Shown: positions 7,689 to 14,665 of the stretch, piece by piece
Layout: every line of letters starts with the position of its first letter
How positions within the stretch are numbered: position 1 is the stretch's first letter
Source: Actinomycetes bacterium
GTDB taxonomy: Bacteria; Actinomycetota; Acidimicrobiia; Acidimicrobiales; RAAP-2
Assembly: GCA_021807965.1 (NCBI GenBank)
Contig: JAKBCI010000014.1
Coordinates: 1 to 14,665 of the forward strand
Length of the DNA: 14,665 bases
Reading direction: 5' to 3'
Program-made: the position numbers and the translations under genes
The notes under the pieces: generated by a model
Told to the model about the DNA's origin: nothing
The model's input: only the letters and a program-made list of their open reading frames with translations
Databases searched by the model: none

Positions 7689-9500
7689 CTACGTGAGCCA
7701 GGCCATCACGGGTGGACACCGCGGTACGTTCCGGTCCGGTGGCGTCGCGCCAGGGACGAGACAGGGCCCGAGGCTCACGGTGGGCTGCACTTCGCCCGTG
7801 ACCGAGAGCGGCACCCGCACTCGCAGGCGGTAAGGCACCGCGCAACTCGCACAACGGTTCACGAGCGGGTATTGCAGGACGATGGACCTACCGGAGGTCG
7901 GGTCGGACTCGACCCACCCGTTGAGGCCGGCGAGCGTGAGGCCCGAGCCGCCGCCGGGAAGCGGGTACCAGCGCGCGAGGCTCGCCCACCCGGGGCCGCC
8001 GGGTTGCGGGTGCGGTGTCGTGACGATGCCGGTGGATGTGGCCACCACCAGTTGTGAGCAACCGCAGTCCATAGGAACGAGCGAGAGTTCGTCGCCAACC
8101 GCGATGGCGCCCGGTCGCCATCCGATCAGGTAGGCGTGTTGGTTGACGACGAAGGTGACGGCGCCCATCGGGGCCCCGTGGACGAGCAGGAAGTTCCGTA
8201 GGCACGGCATCGTCGCCGACGTTCGGGTCCCTTGGAGACACGCGGCGGCGCCCAACGCCTGGGCGCGCACAGCTCCCGGCCAGACCGCACTGGCCGTAAT
8301 GGGTGCCGCGGGCCGGGCACTGGATACCGGGAGCACCGTCCATCGCGCACCGAAATCAGTACTCACGAGCAAGTGGTTGGGGCCGGCCCGACCGGGACCG
8401 CCCTCAACGACGACCGCACGCGATGGACTCGTCCAGGCCAGGCTCGTTAACGCTGCGCCCCCATTCGACACCACGGTCGTGGTGTAGTGCAGTCCGCCGT
8501 CCACCGAGACGTAGATGTCGTCGGCTCCCGAGCGCGCGGTGATGGCGAGCGTGTCACGCCCAAAGGCCGCCACCTCCTGCACCAAGCCGCCTAGCGGCGT
8601 CGGGCCAACGTCGACGAACGTCGTGCCGTCGTCAGCGGAGGCGTAGAGCGTCTTTTGTTGCTGTCCCGCGCCCGGTGGTCCACCGCACACAACGAGAATG
8701 CCGCCGCCTCGGGTCACCGCGACGGCGCCGGGTACGGTCGCCGAGCTGGCGTTGCACGGCTGCTGGCCGACCGACCAGGACGCCCCACCGTCGTTGGAGC
8801 GCCAAAGCCGATTGGGCCCAATGGTTGACGCACTGGCGATCACCCCGACCGCGCCGACGTCGGCCGCTTCCCACTGTCCGCCACCGGCGAGACGGGTCGC
8901 CAGGGTTAGCGCGGTGTGACCGATCGGGGCGCGCCAAACGTCGAGTTGGGGCGACTCGCACGTCGCGGCGATTGGGTCACAGGACAACGCGAGCACGTCC
9001 ACGGCGTTCTCGGCGTGTAGGACAGTGATGACGTTGGTCGGCGACAGCGTCGTCCAGTGCCGTGCGCCGTCGCTCGTCATCCACAGGCCCGGTCCCCAGG
9101 CGTAGCCCACCTGGGAGTTGACGAAAAGCAGATGACTTACGGCGAGGACTGCCGCGCCGTCTTGCGAGGCTATGGGAACGGGGGGACCGGGAAGGCGCGA
9201 AAACGTTTGACCGCCATCGCGCGTTAGCAAGACCGACGTGCAGCCGGTTTGGGGGATGACGCACGCGCCCTCGCCGAGGACGTACCCCGTGGGGGTATTC
9301 AGCCAGGAGGTGGCGGCTGGCGCGAAGTAAGACTGAAGCGCTGGCTGGGCTCCCGCCGGCGCTGACGTATCGACAGCCCCTAGCGCGAGTACTAGGACAA
9401 CGGCGAGCACCCACACGCGCCCGTGGCGTTGCGACGTCGCGTCGCGTCGATGCGCGAGCGCTTGATCGGGTACCGTCTGGTTTGGTACGCGGGACTGCAC
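7689..9500 (-). CDS. Exported Asp-box beta-propeller protein (sialidase/Ycf48-like repeats)
   Basis: This encodes about 603 residues from GTG 9500. After a basic, Arg-rich N-terminus comes the hydrophobic stretch VWVLAVVLVLALGAV and a likely cleavage near AGAQ at about 48-52. Six Asp-box motifs (S/T-x-D-x-G-x-x-W/F/Y) are visible: TRDGGQTF near 93, TSDGARHW near 142, SNDGGASW near 235, SADDGTTF near 288, SVDGGLHY near 332 and STDFGARW near 380. These mark the blades of a beta-propeller as in sialidases, Vps10/sortilin and Ycf48-type proteins. No sialidase catalytic set (Arg triad, RIP motif) is seen, so a binding or scaffold role is more likely than glycosidase activity. The region after about 415 holds eight cysteines, including MDCGC and NRCASC, and is probably a disulfide-rich domain. 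The frame is open to GTG 9542; 9500 was preferred because GGAGAGG and GGAGG lie just upstream. Confidence 0.88.
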   Translation of the reverse strand: MQSRVPNQTVPDQALAHRRDATSQRHGRVWVLAVVLVLALGAVDTSAPAGAQPALQSYFAPAATSWLNTPTGYVLGEGACVIPQTGCTSVLLTRDGGQTFSRLPGPPVPIASQDGAAVLAVSHLLFVNSQVGYAWGPGLWMTSDGARHWTTLSPTNVITVLHAENAVDVLALSCDPIAATCESPQLDVWRAPIGHTALTLATRLAGGGQWEAADVGAVGVIASASTIGPNRLWRSNDGGASWSVGQQPCNASSATVPGAVAVTRGGGILVVCGGPPGAGQQQKTLYASADDGTTFVDVGPTPLGGLVQEVAAFGRDTLAITARSGADDIYVSVDGGLHYTTTVVSNGGAALTSLAWTSPSRAVVVEGGPGRAGPNHLLVSTDFGARWTVLPVSSARPAAPITASAVWPGAVRAQALGAAACLQGTRTSATMPCLRNFLLVHGAPMGAVTFVVNQHAYLIGWRPGAIAVGDELSLVPMDCGCSQLVVATSTGIVTTPHPQPGGPGWASLARWYPLPGGGSGLTLAGLNGWVESDPTSGRSIVLQYPLVNRCASCAVPYRLRVRVPLSVTGEVQPTVSLGPCLVPGATPPDRNVPRCPPVMAWLT

Positions 9501-9605
9501 CAGCCTCCCCTCTCCGGACGACGAGGGGTGACACCGGGACACTCCTCCGCCCTGGTGCTGCGGAGCTCTCGCAGCACGACCACCGACGTGCGTACGAACG
9601 CGCGG

Positions 9606-9634
9606 ATGATAGCGCGGTGTTTCATCGGTTGCAA
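9606..9634 (-). promoter_or_regulatory. Predicted sigma-70-like promoter of the propeller gene pair
   Basis: On the minus strand TTGCAA (9629-9634) is followed by exactly 17 bases and TATCAT (9606-9611), four of six and five of six matches to consensus. The start point would be near 9599, leaving a leader of about 99 bases before GTG 9500. It would drive the propeller gene and the small exported-protein gene behind it. Confidence 0.55.
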
Positions 9635-10818
9635 GGGATTCACGAATGCCCTGAGCAGTGCGTCGACTCAGCTACTCGAACCAGTCGACGTCGCCTGGTC
9701 GGGGTCGTCCCGCTGCAGCCAGCACTACCCCGACTGCTGTTAGCCAGGCGTTCGACCCTCGACATACCATGACCAAACTGACACGCTGACGTGCGTGTCG
9801 ACGCGTGGTGGAACAAGCCGTTGGCCCGGTTCCGCGAGCCGATCGCGATGATGGTCGTCGATCTCGGTGTTCTAACGCGTGAAGACATACGGCCGGGGCT
9901 GGCGCCGCGTGATGGGCGCGTCAAGTGTGGCCAACGCCCCCACGGCGTTGGCGAGAGTCCGACGTCTTCGATGGTTGTGTAGGGGCGGGTCAGTCGTACA
10001 AGGTCTTCCCGTACGCGAACGGTCGTCAGGTGCCCGGTGCCGTGTGCTCGCCACCCGTGTCGCTCTCTGCACCACGAACGGGAGCCGCGACTTCGGCGGG
10101 TAGCGGGTCGAGTGGATCGTCCCGGCCGGGTTGTGTGCGTTGTCAAGGGAGGCGCCGATTCGCCGCGTCGAGCGCGGGACCGCCGGCGCCGTCGTCGTGA
10201 CACGGTTGCTCGATTCGTTGCTCACCGTGGCCGAGCGACCACGTGGCGTCCATCGACTCGCACCGGCGTGACGAGTGCTCGAGCCGACATTGCGTCCAGT
10301 TACTGCTCGGGGCCGAGGTTCGCGTCGAGAGCTGGCGACACGACTACCTGCCTCAACGCCGTCGTGGCTCTCGCTGCGGGCTGATTGTGTTCGAGTTCAG
10401 AGAGCACGGGGAAGACCCCTACCAACAACGACTCTCAAGGGCGACTGGCTCGCGAACAGGTGCCTCGGCCACCAAGTGGCGGCTTTTTGTCTGGCGCGAC
10501 TCGTCATAGTTTCGTCGGTGCGGCCGCCGACAACGAGCCCGTCACTGCAGTGATCGCGGTGTTCGTGACCGCACCATGAGATGGCTCAGTGGTCGACTCG
10601 ATACGTTTCACGAACCGATGAGATTCAGCCCCTACTCGAGTGGTACGGCTTGCGCGAGCTTGGCGTTTACCACGGTGTGGTCGTCCGCCAGTGCTGCTGC
10701 CGGCGGCCAGTGGCGCCGCGGAACGACCATGGATCGTCCCGTTCGCACGCTCGTCCTAGGTGGCGCGGTGCCACGTCTTCCCCGCTGTTCAGCGTCAGAC
10801 GGCGATAGACTCCATGTA
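9635..10818. other. Long stretch without a convincing gene
   Basis: Both strands were read in all frames. The available frames give Arg/Ser/Pro-rich translations without domain-like patterns, signal peptides or good ribosome binding sites. One short plus-strand frame near 9791-9900 reads a little more like protein (MRVDAWWNKPLARFREP and then IAMMVVDLGVLTREDI) and could be a decayed gene fragment, but no family is recognised. No tRNA, riboswitch core or transposon end was found. The stretch includes the hairpin at 10462-10488. Confidence 0.45.
10462..10488 (+). terminator. Possible intrinsic terminator in the noncoding stretch
   Basis: GCCAC and GTGGC form a five-bp stem around a CAA loop. 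An outer GCC/GGC pair can stack on it across a three-base bulge, and five T residues follow directly. It resembles a weak Rho-independent terminator for plus-strand transcription, yet no plus-strand gene lies before it. It could end a small RNA or be chance. Confidence 0.3.
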
Positions 10819-10839
10819 TTACTCTGCTAACTGTAGTTA
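10819..10839. promoter_or_regulatory. AT-rich island with 12-bp palindrome upstream of the SnoaL-like gene
   Basis: TTACTC (10819-10824) is followed by the palindrome TAACTGTAGTTA (10828-10839), two five-base arms around GT. It lies 48 bases before the GTG of the SnoaL-like gene in otherwise GC-rich DNA. The shape suits a TetR- or MarR-type operator or a promoter with an overlapping operator. TGTAGTTA and TTACTC recur upstream of the thiolase gene. Confidence 0.4.
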
Positions 10840-10887
10840 ATGCCGCAACGGCGGGCACGTCGTGGAGTGCTGAGAAAGTGGGTTGAT

Positions 10888-11415
10888 GTGACGGATCGTG
10901 ACGCTCAGATTCGGGAGCTCTTGGACAAGCAGGCGATCACCGAGGTACTGACGCGGTACTTCCGATCGGTGGACCGGGGAGACATCGAGACGTTGCGGTC
11001 GTGCTACCTACCCGGGGCCACGGAAGATCACGGTGGCCTTTGGGAGGGTCCGGCCGAGCAGTACGTCGAGAGTATTGCCGCCAGCGTGACGCATCCGAAG
11101 AGCCTCACCAGCCACGTGTTGAGCAATGTCCTTATCGAACTTCGCGGTGACGTGGCCGACGTCGAGTCATACGCCACCACGTTTGCGCGCGTGAAGAAAG
11201 ACGGCCAGCGGTTCGACTGCTTCGTCGGTGCGAGAATCATCGACCGCATGGCGCGTCGCGAGGGCCGGTGGGGGATCGCCCACCGTCAGTTGCTCTGGGA
11301 GTGGAACCTGGACGTTCCTACCAACGAGACGTGGGTTCAGGGTTACCTGACTCCAGACGCGACTCGGATGCGCCATGGCTTGAAGTTTCCGGACGACCCC
11401 GTCTTTCGTCGCTGA
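10888..11415 (+). CDS. SnoaL-like/NTF2-fold protein
   Basis: The product has 175 residues and is cytosolic, with no signal peptide or membrane segment. It shows the layout of the SnoaL_4-type NTF2-like superfamily: an N-terminal helix pair (RELLDKQAITEVLTRYFRSV, near 6-25), a D-RGDIETLRSCYLPGATEDHG stretch near 29-50, and the late strand pair ending in W-GIAHRQLLWEWN near 130-143. Members are small cone-shaped proteins that work as isomerases, dehydratases, cyclases or partner proteins; the exact reaction cannot be assigned. GTG 10888 was preferred because the codons before it (from an ATG at 10840) are Arg-rich and run into the palindrome at 10828-10839. AGAAAG lies nine bases upstream. The thiolase gene follows 79 bases downstream, so the protein probably serves the same pathway, for instance handling an oxidised or unsaturated intermediate. 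Confidence 0.85.
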   Translation: MTDRDAQIRELLDKQAITEVLTRYFRSVDRGDIETLRSCYLPGATEDHGGLWEGPAEQYVESIAASVTHPKSLTSHVLSNVLIELRGDVADVESYATTFARVKKDGQRFDCFVGARIIDRMARREGRWGIAHRQLLWEWNLDVPTNETWVQGYLTPDATRMRHGLKFPDDPVFRR

Positions 11416-11444
11416 GTGCCGCGCGGTGATGCTTCGGGCAACGT

Positions 11445-11470
11445 TGTAGTTACTCCTGTTATTGTAGAAT
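11445..11470 (+). promoter_or_regulatory. AT-rich motif repeat and possible promoter before the thiolase gene
   Basis: TGTAGTTA (11445-11452) overlaps TTACTC (11450-11455) and is followed by TAGAAT (11465-11470), a good -10 match (TATAAT, five of six when the third base differs). The best -35 candidate, TTGTAG at 11444-11449, is weak and only 15 bases away. The shared octamer with 10833-10840 suggests joint regulation. Confidence 0.35.
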
Positions 11471-11494
11471 ACGTATCGATTGTGGGGGTGGGCC

Positions 11495-12721
11495 ATGGGT
11501 TCGGACGGCGTGTGGATTGCCGGAAGCTACCAGTCAGACTTTTCCAGGAATCTGCTGCGTGAGGGTCTCGAGGTGTCCGATCTCGTAGTCGAGATCGTCG
11601 ACGGAACCCTCGATGACGCTGGCGTCGACGCGAGTGCGGTGGAATCGATCCACGTTGGCAACGCCTTCGGACAGCTCTTCAATGGCCAGGGACAGTTGGG
11701 AGCCATGCCGGCCACGGTTGATAGCCGATTCTGGGGGCTTCCGGCGTCTCGGCACGAAGCCGCGTGCGCGTCGGGTTCAGTGGCGGTCTTGGCGGCCATG
11801 GCCGAGATCGAAGCCGGTCGCTACGACTGCGTACTCGTGCTCGGGATCGAACAGGAGCGCAACGTCCCCGGCGTCGACGCCCCCCGTCACCTCGGCGCGG
11901 CGGCGTGGGTCGGGCACGAGGGCGATGACGCCAAGTTCATGTGGCCGTACATGTTCAGTCAGATCGGTGACGAGTACGAGCGTCGCTACGGTCTCAATGA
12001 CCACTACCTCCACGCCATTGCCGAGTTAAATACTCGCAACGCTCGGTCCAATCCACTGGCGCAGACTCGGGAGTGGACGTTCACCGACGCGAGTTTCAGT
12101 GACAGTGACGCCTCGAACCCAATCGTGGAGGGTCGGTTGCGACGAACCGACTGCAGTCAGGTGACCGATGGTGGCGCGGGTGTGCTGCTGGTCTCCAACC
12201 GATTCAAGAGCTCGACCAAGTCGACTGGGCGTGCGGCGCGCGTGCTGGGCTGGGCCCACGCCACGGCGGGGCTCTCGCTCGAGCAGAAGCTGGTCCGTAG
12301 TCGCAATGAGACCCACGTGTTCCCTCACGTACGACGAGTGGCGAGCCAGTCACTCGAACGGGCCGGGATTGGCGACGTCCACGAACTCGACGGCATCGAA
12401 GTTCACGACTGCTTCTCGATGTCGGAGTACGTGGCGATCGATCATTTCGGCATCACCGAGCCCGGCGAAAGTTGGAAGGCCATCGAGAACGGTGACCTCG
12501 AGAGAGATGGTTCGATTCCGATCAATCCGAGCGGTGGCCTGATCGGCGTCGGCCACCCCGTCGGTGCCACCGGCGTGCGAATGCTGCACGACGCCGCGCG
12601 CCAGGTGACTGGCCGCGCACAAGACTGCCAGGTCGAAGGCGCCTCGCGGTTTGCGACGCTCAATATTGGGGGCAGCTTGACGACGGCCGTGAGCTTCGTC
12701 GTTGGTGGTGCCGACGACTAG
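11495..12721 (+). CDS. SCP-x-type thiolase (acetyl-CoA acyltransferase family)
   Basis: The product has 408 residues. Thiolases cleave 3-ketoacyl-CoA with CoA, or run the reverse condensation. The nucleophile lies in EAACASGSVAV (Cys 91). The HDCF motif near 304-307 carries the His and the second catalytic Cys (C306) in the SCP-x/SCP2 arrangement. NPSGGLIGVGHPVGATG near 344-360 gives the GHP histidine (H354) and the glycine-rich loop. The C-terminal LNIGGS replaces the CxG motif of classical thiolases, as in SCP-x relatives, so this is a subtype feature, not a defect. ATG 11495 is preceded by GGGGGTGGG. The codons before it from 11480 are unlikely to be used. SCP-x-type thiolases often act on branched or ring-derived CoA esters, such as sterol side chains. 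With the oxygenase gene 48 bases downstream, it likely takes part in degrading a terpenoid- or aromatic-type compound (inferred). Confidence 0.93.
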   Translation: MGSDGVWIAGSYQSDFSRNLLREGLEVSDLVVEIVDGTLDDAGVDASAVESIHVGNAFGQLFNGQGQLGAMPATVDSRFWGLPASRHEAACASGSVAVLAAMAEIEAGRYDCVLVLGIEQERNVPGVDAPRHLGAAAWVGHEGDDAKFMWPYMFSQIGDEYERRYGLNDHYLHAIAELNTRNARSNPLAQTREWTFTDASFSDSDASNPIVEGRLRRTDCSQVTDGGAGVLLVSNRFKSSTKSTGRAARVLGWAHATAGLSLEQKLVRSRNETHVFPHVRRVASQSLERAGIGDVHELDGIEVHDCFSMSEYVAIDHFGITEPGESWKAIENGDLERDGSIPINPSGGLIGVGHPVGATGVRMLHDAARQVTGRAQDCQVEGASRFATLNIGGSLTTAVSFVVGGADD

Positions 12722-12769
12722 TCGCGTGCTCGGGCGGGCCGGTGCTCGCCAGAAGGGAATGTCAGAGTA

Positions 12770-14248
12770 ATGGATGTCTCAGTATTTGCTACGACGTTGT
12801 CGACCTTGCCGACGGACGATGATCATCCGTATCGAACGGGACCGTGGCGACCCCAAACCCGTGAATTCGATGCCGAAAACCTGGACGTTGAAGGTGAACT
12901 GCCCCGTGACTTGTCCGGCGTCTACCTTCGTAATACCGAGAACCCAGTGCACCCGGCCCTGGTGAACTACCACCCTTTTGACGGCGATGGCATGGTCCAC
13001 ATGACGATGTTTCGCGATGGTGAAGCGACGTATCGCAATAGATTCGTCAAGACCGATGGCTTCCGTGCTGAACAGGCGGCGGGGGGTCCGCTGTGGGCCG
13101 GCATCGCTGAGAACCCCGCCCTGTCAATTCGCAGGGATGGCTGGGGCGCTCGAGGGCTGATGAAGGACGCCTCGTCAACCGACGTGGTAGTGCACGCGGG
13201 CGTCGCCGTGACCAGTTTCTGGCAGTGCGGTGATCTCTACCGGCTCGATCCGATGACGCTCGAGGATCTGGGCAAGGAGTCGTGGGGCGGTGCGTACCCG
13301 TCGGACGTGGGAGTGTCTGCTCACACCAAGGTCGACGAGCACACCGGTGAGCTTCTCTTCTTCAACTACTCGACCAAGCCGCCGTTCTTGCACTACGGGG
13401 TGGTCGACGCTGCGCGCCGCCTCGTGCACTACGTGCCCATCGACATTCCCGGCGCGCGGCTCCCTCACGATATGACCTTCACGGAGAACTACGCGATTCT
13501 GAATGATCTCCCCCTGTTCTGGGATCCAGATCTCATCAAGCAGGGTCACTACGTGTCTCGACTCCACCGGGACCTGCCGTCGCGATTGGGCGTCATCCCG
13601 CGGCGTGGTGGTTCGGAATCGATCACGTGGTTCGATTTTGACCCGACGTACGTGCTGCACTGGACGAACGCCTGGGAAGAGGGAGACGACATTGTCGTGG
13701 AGGGCTTCTTCCAGGGCTGTCCGGAACCCAAGGACTCCAGCCCGCAAGGTCCGTCGTCGCGCATGTTCCGTTTCTTGGCTCAAGACGTGATGCAGACTCG
13801 GTTGCACCGGTGGCGAATGAACCTGGCCACGGGTTCGGTCAAGGAAGAGGACCTCACGGCGACCTGCAGTGAGTTTGGCGTCATCAACGCCACGTTCGCA
13901 GGACGACCTTCTCGTTACGTGTACGCGGCGACGAACCGACCCGGATGGTTCCTGTTCAATGGCTTCGTCAAGCACGATACGCAGACCGGCAGCGAGGTGC
14001 GCGTCACACTCGACGACGGCGTGTACTGCAGTGAGATTGGCGTTGCGCCCAAGGTCGGCCAACGCGGCGAAGACGACGTCTACCTCGTGACCTACACGGT
14101 CGACATGAATCGGGACCGATCCGACTGCGTCGTCTACGACGGCGCGGACATCGCTGCGGGACCGGTGGCCACCGTTCGCCTGCCAGAGCGCCTCTCCAGC
14201 GGCACGCACAGCTGCTGGGCTCCGGGCTCGAGTCTTGCGGGTTGGTAG
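12770..14248 (+). CDS. Carotenoid oxygenase-family non-heme iron dioxygenase
   Basis: The product has 492 residues, normal for carotenoid cleavage and lignostilbene dioxygenases. These seven-bladed propeller enzymes use Fe(II) held by four histidines to split a C=C bond with O2, giving aldehydes or ketones. The four ligands are visible in order: H185 in SAHTKVD, H233 in LPHDMTF, H297 in YVLHWTNAW and H480 in SGTHSCW. The second-shell glutamates are present at E368 (SEFGVIN) and E422 (CSEIGV). The first one, usually Glu in an LWEGG-like string, is Gln 152 in SFWQCGDLYRLDP. The family N-terminal motif ELP-DLSGVYLRNTENP is at 43-59. No signal peptide is seen. GAAGGG lies about 12 bases before ATG 12770, and the gap from the thiolase is 48 bases, so it is probably co-transcribed. 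Substrate (carotenoid, apocarotenoid, stilbene) cannot be fixed from the sequence. Confidence 0.93.
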   Translation: MDVSVFATTLSTLPTDDDHPYRTGPWRPQTREFDAENLDVEGELPRDLSGVYLRNTENPVHPALVNYHPFDGDGMVHMTMFRDGEATYRNRFVKTDGFRAEQAAGGPLWAGIAENPALSIRRDGWGARGLMKDASSTDVVVHAGVAVTSFWQCGDLYRLDPMTLEDLGKESWGGAYPSDVGVSAHTKVDEHTGELLFFNYSTKPPFLHYGVVDAARRLVHYVPIDIPGARLPHDMTFTENYAILNDLPLFWDPDLIKQGHYVSRLHRDLPSRLGVIPRRGGSESITWFDFDPTYVLHWTNAWEEGDDIVVEGFFQGCPEPKDSSPQGPSSRMFRFLAQDVMQTRLHRWRMNLATGSVKEEDLTATCSEFGVINATFAGRPSRYVYAATNRPGWFLFNGFVKHDTQTGSEVRVTLDDGVYCSEIGVAPKVGQRGEDDVYLVTYTVDMNRDRSDCVVYDGADIAAGPVATVRLPERLSSGTHSCWAPGSSLAGW

Positions 14249-14398
14249 TTGCCCCGCCGGACCCCGAGTCATGGCACGAGATGCCAGGTATCGCCGTTGC
14301 GTCGTCATCCGCGAGTAGCGCGCGACCGTCTCCCAGGATCCAAGAGTGGGACCGCCACGGTGCCGTGCGGGAGAATTGGGTCCGCGCTGGTAAACGCG
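14249..14398. other. Region after the oxygenase gene
   Basis: No gene is supported. TGGCA and TGCCA at 14272-14286 could form a short five-bp hairpin, but no T-run follows, so I do not call it a terminator. A further short inverted repeat, CACGG and CCGTG, occurs near 14355-14366. Confidence 0.35.
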
Positions 14399-14665
14399 TC
14401 AGGGACTGCGAGTTGTCCGGAGACGTTTGTCCCCAGCCTGAGTGACGGTCATGACGCTGCTCGTCGTGAAGAGATCCTGCGCTGTTCGCGCGGTGAACCA
14501 CGCCGGCCCAGCCGCGCCGCGTCCGCCGGGGTCGTCGCCACGGCTGGTGAGTCGTGCGTCGACGATGTCGCGGCCGGCGCGCGCCGGCGAACGATGGCGT
14601 ACGAGTCGGCCGACCGCCGAGCCTGCCCGTCGCGAGACCGATCTCACGGGGGGAACAGCACCATC
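14399..14665 (-). CDS. Possible C-terminal part of a gene running off the right edge
   Basis: A minus-strand frame is open from the window edge to a TGA at 14399, giving about 88 residues with mostly G or C at third codon positions. The final 40 residues (including AWFTARTAQDLFTTSSVMTV) read moderately like protein; the rest is Arg-rich. I recognise no family. A plus-strand frame from ATG 14451 is also open to the edge and reads as Pro/Arg-rich. If real, the minus-strand gene would converge on the oxygenase gene. This is a weak call. Confidence 0.25.
   Translation of the reverse strand, partial: DGAVPPVRSVSRRAGSAVGRLVRHRSPARAGRDIVDARLTSRGDDPGGRGAAGPAWFTARTAQDLFTTSSVMTVTQAGDKRLRTTRSP

Noticed and set aside
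9745..9765. GTTCGACCC string resembling a tRNA T-loop
   Set aside because: The flanking bases do not form the required five-bp stem, and no acceptor or anticodon arm is present.
9640..10203. 187-codon minus-strand frame in the long gap
   Set aside because: It starts with a run of Arg and is Arg/Ser/Thr-rich throughout, without a good ribosome binding site. It also covers the predicted -35 box region of no other gene and shows no family pattern.
13175..14308. 377-codon minus-strand frame opposite the carotenoid oxygenase gene
   Set aside because: The plus strand carries all iron ligands of a known family; the antisense translation is rich in Arg, Val and His with no recognisable domain.
14242..14445. 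67-codon plus-strand frame overlapping the stop of the oxygenase gene
   Set aside because: It would use a TTG overlapping the stop codon without a ribosome binding site, and the translation has no domain-like pattern.
14573..14588. 16-bp perfect palindrome made only of G and C
   Set aside because: In DNA this rich in G and C, such a site is not surprising, and it lies within an open frame with no promoter or terminator context.

Overview
The window is GC-rich, tightly packed bacterial DNA with frequent GTG and TTG starts, Sec-type signal peptides, an actinobacterial-style NERD protein and an SCP-x-type thiolase next to a carotenoid oxygenase. This points to a high-GC actinobacterium, possibly of the Acidimicrobiia type. 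That placement is inferred from gene style, not from a marker gene. I see no rRNA, tRNA, CRISPR array, insertion sequence or integrase.

Left part (1-3568). A plus-strand gene encodes an exported protein with an HxxxHExxE motif. It converges, 25 bases apart, on a minus-strand PLP enzyme of the MalY/PatB class (cystathionine beta-lyase or related aminotransferase). Behind that enzyme, also on the minus strand, is a stand-alone NERD-domain protein. A perfect 14-bp palindrome sits between the last two and could be an operator for the PLP enzyme gene.

Middle part (3659-9634, all minus strand). Three genes for exported proteins lie in a row. In reading order they are a beta-propeller protein with six Asp-box motifs, a small exported protein 31 bases behind it, and, after a 432-base gap, a large protein with five C-terminal fibronectin type III domains. 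Two promoter-like sites of the same form, TTGC(A/C)A, 17 bases, TA(T/C)CAT, lie 93-99 bases upstream of the start codons of the propeller gene and the Fn3 gene. Together they look like a cell-envelope or extracellular recognition set.

Gap (9635-10887). About 1.2 kb shows no convincing gene. It holds one weak terminator-like hairpin with a T-run, and at its right end an AT-rich island with a 12-bp palindrome.

Right part (10888-14248, plus strand). A SnoaL/NTF2-like protein, an SCP-x-type thiolase and a carotenoid oxygenase-family iron enzyme lie close together in one direction. They look like a catabolic module in which an oxygenase splits a polyene or stilbene-like double bond and a thiolase shortens a CoA-linked intermediate; this is inferred from family membership. 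The SnoaL-like and thiolase genes share a TGTAGTTA motif in AT-rich DNA upstream, possibly a common operator or promoter element. The last 417 bases hold at most an uncertain minus-strand reading frame running off the window edge.
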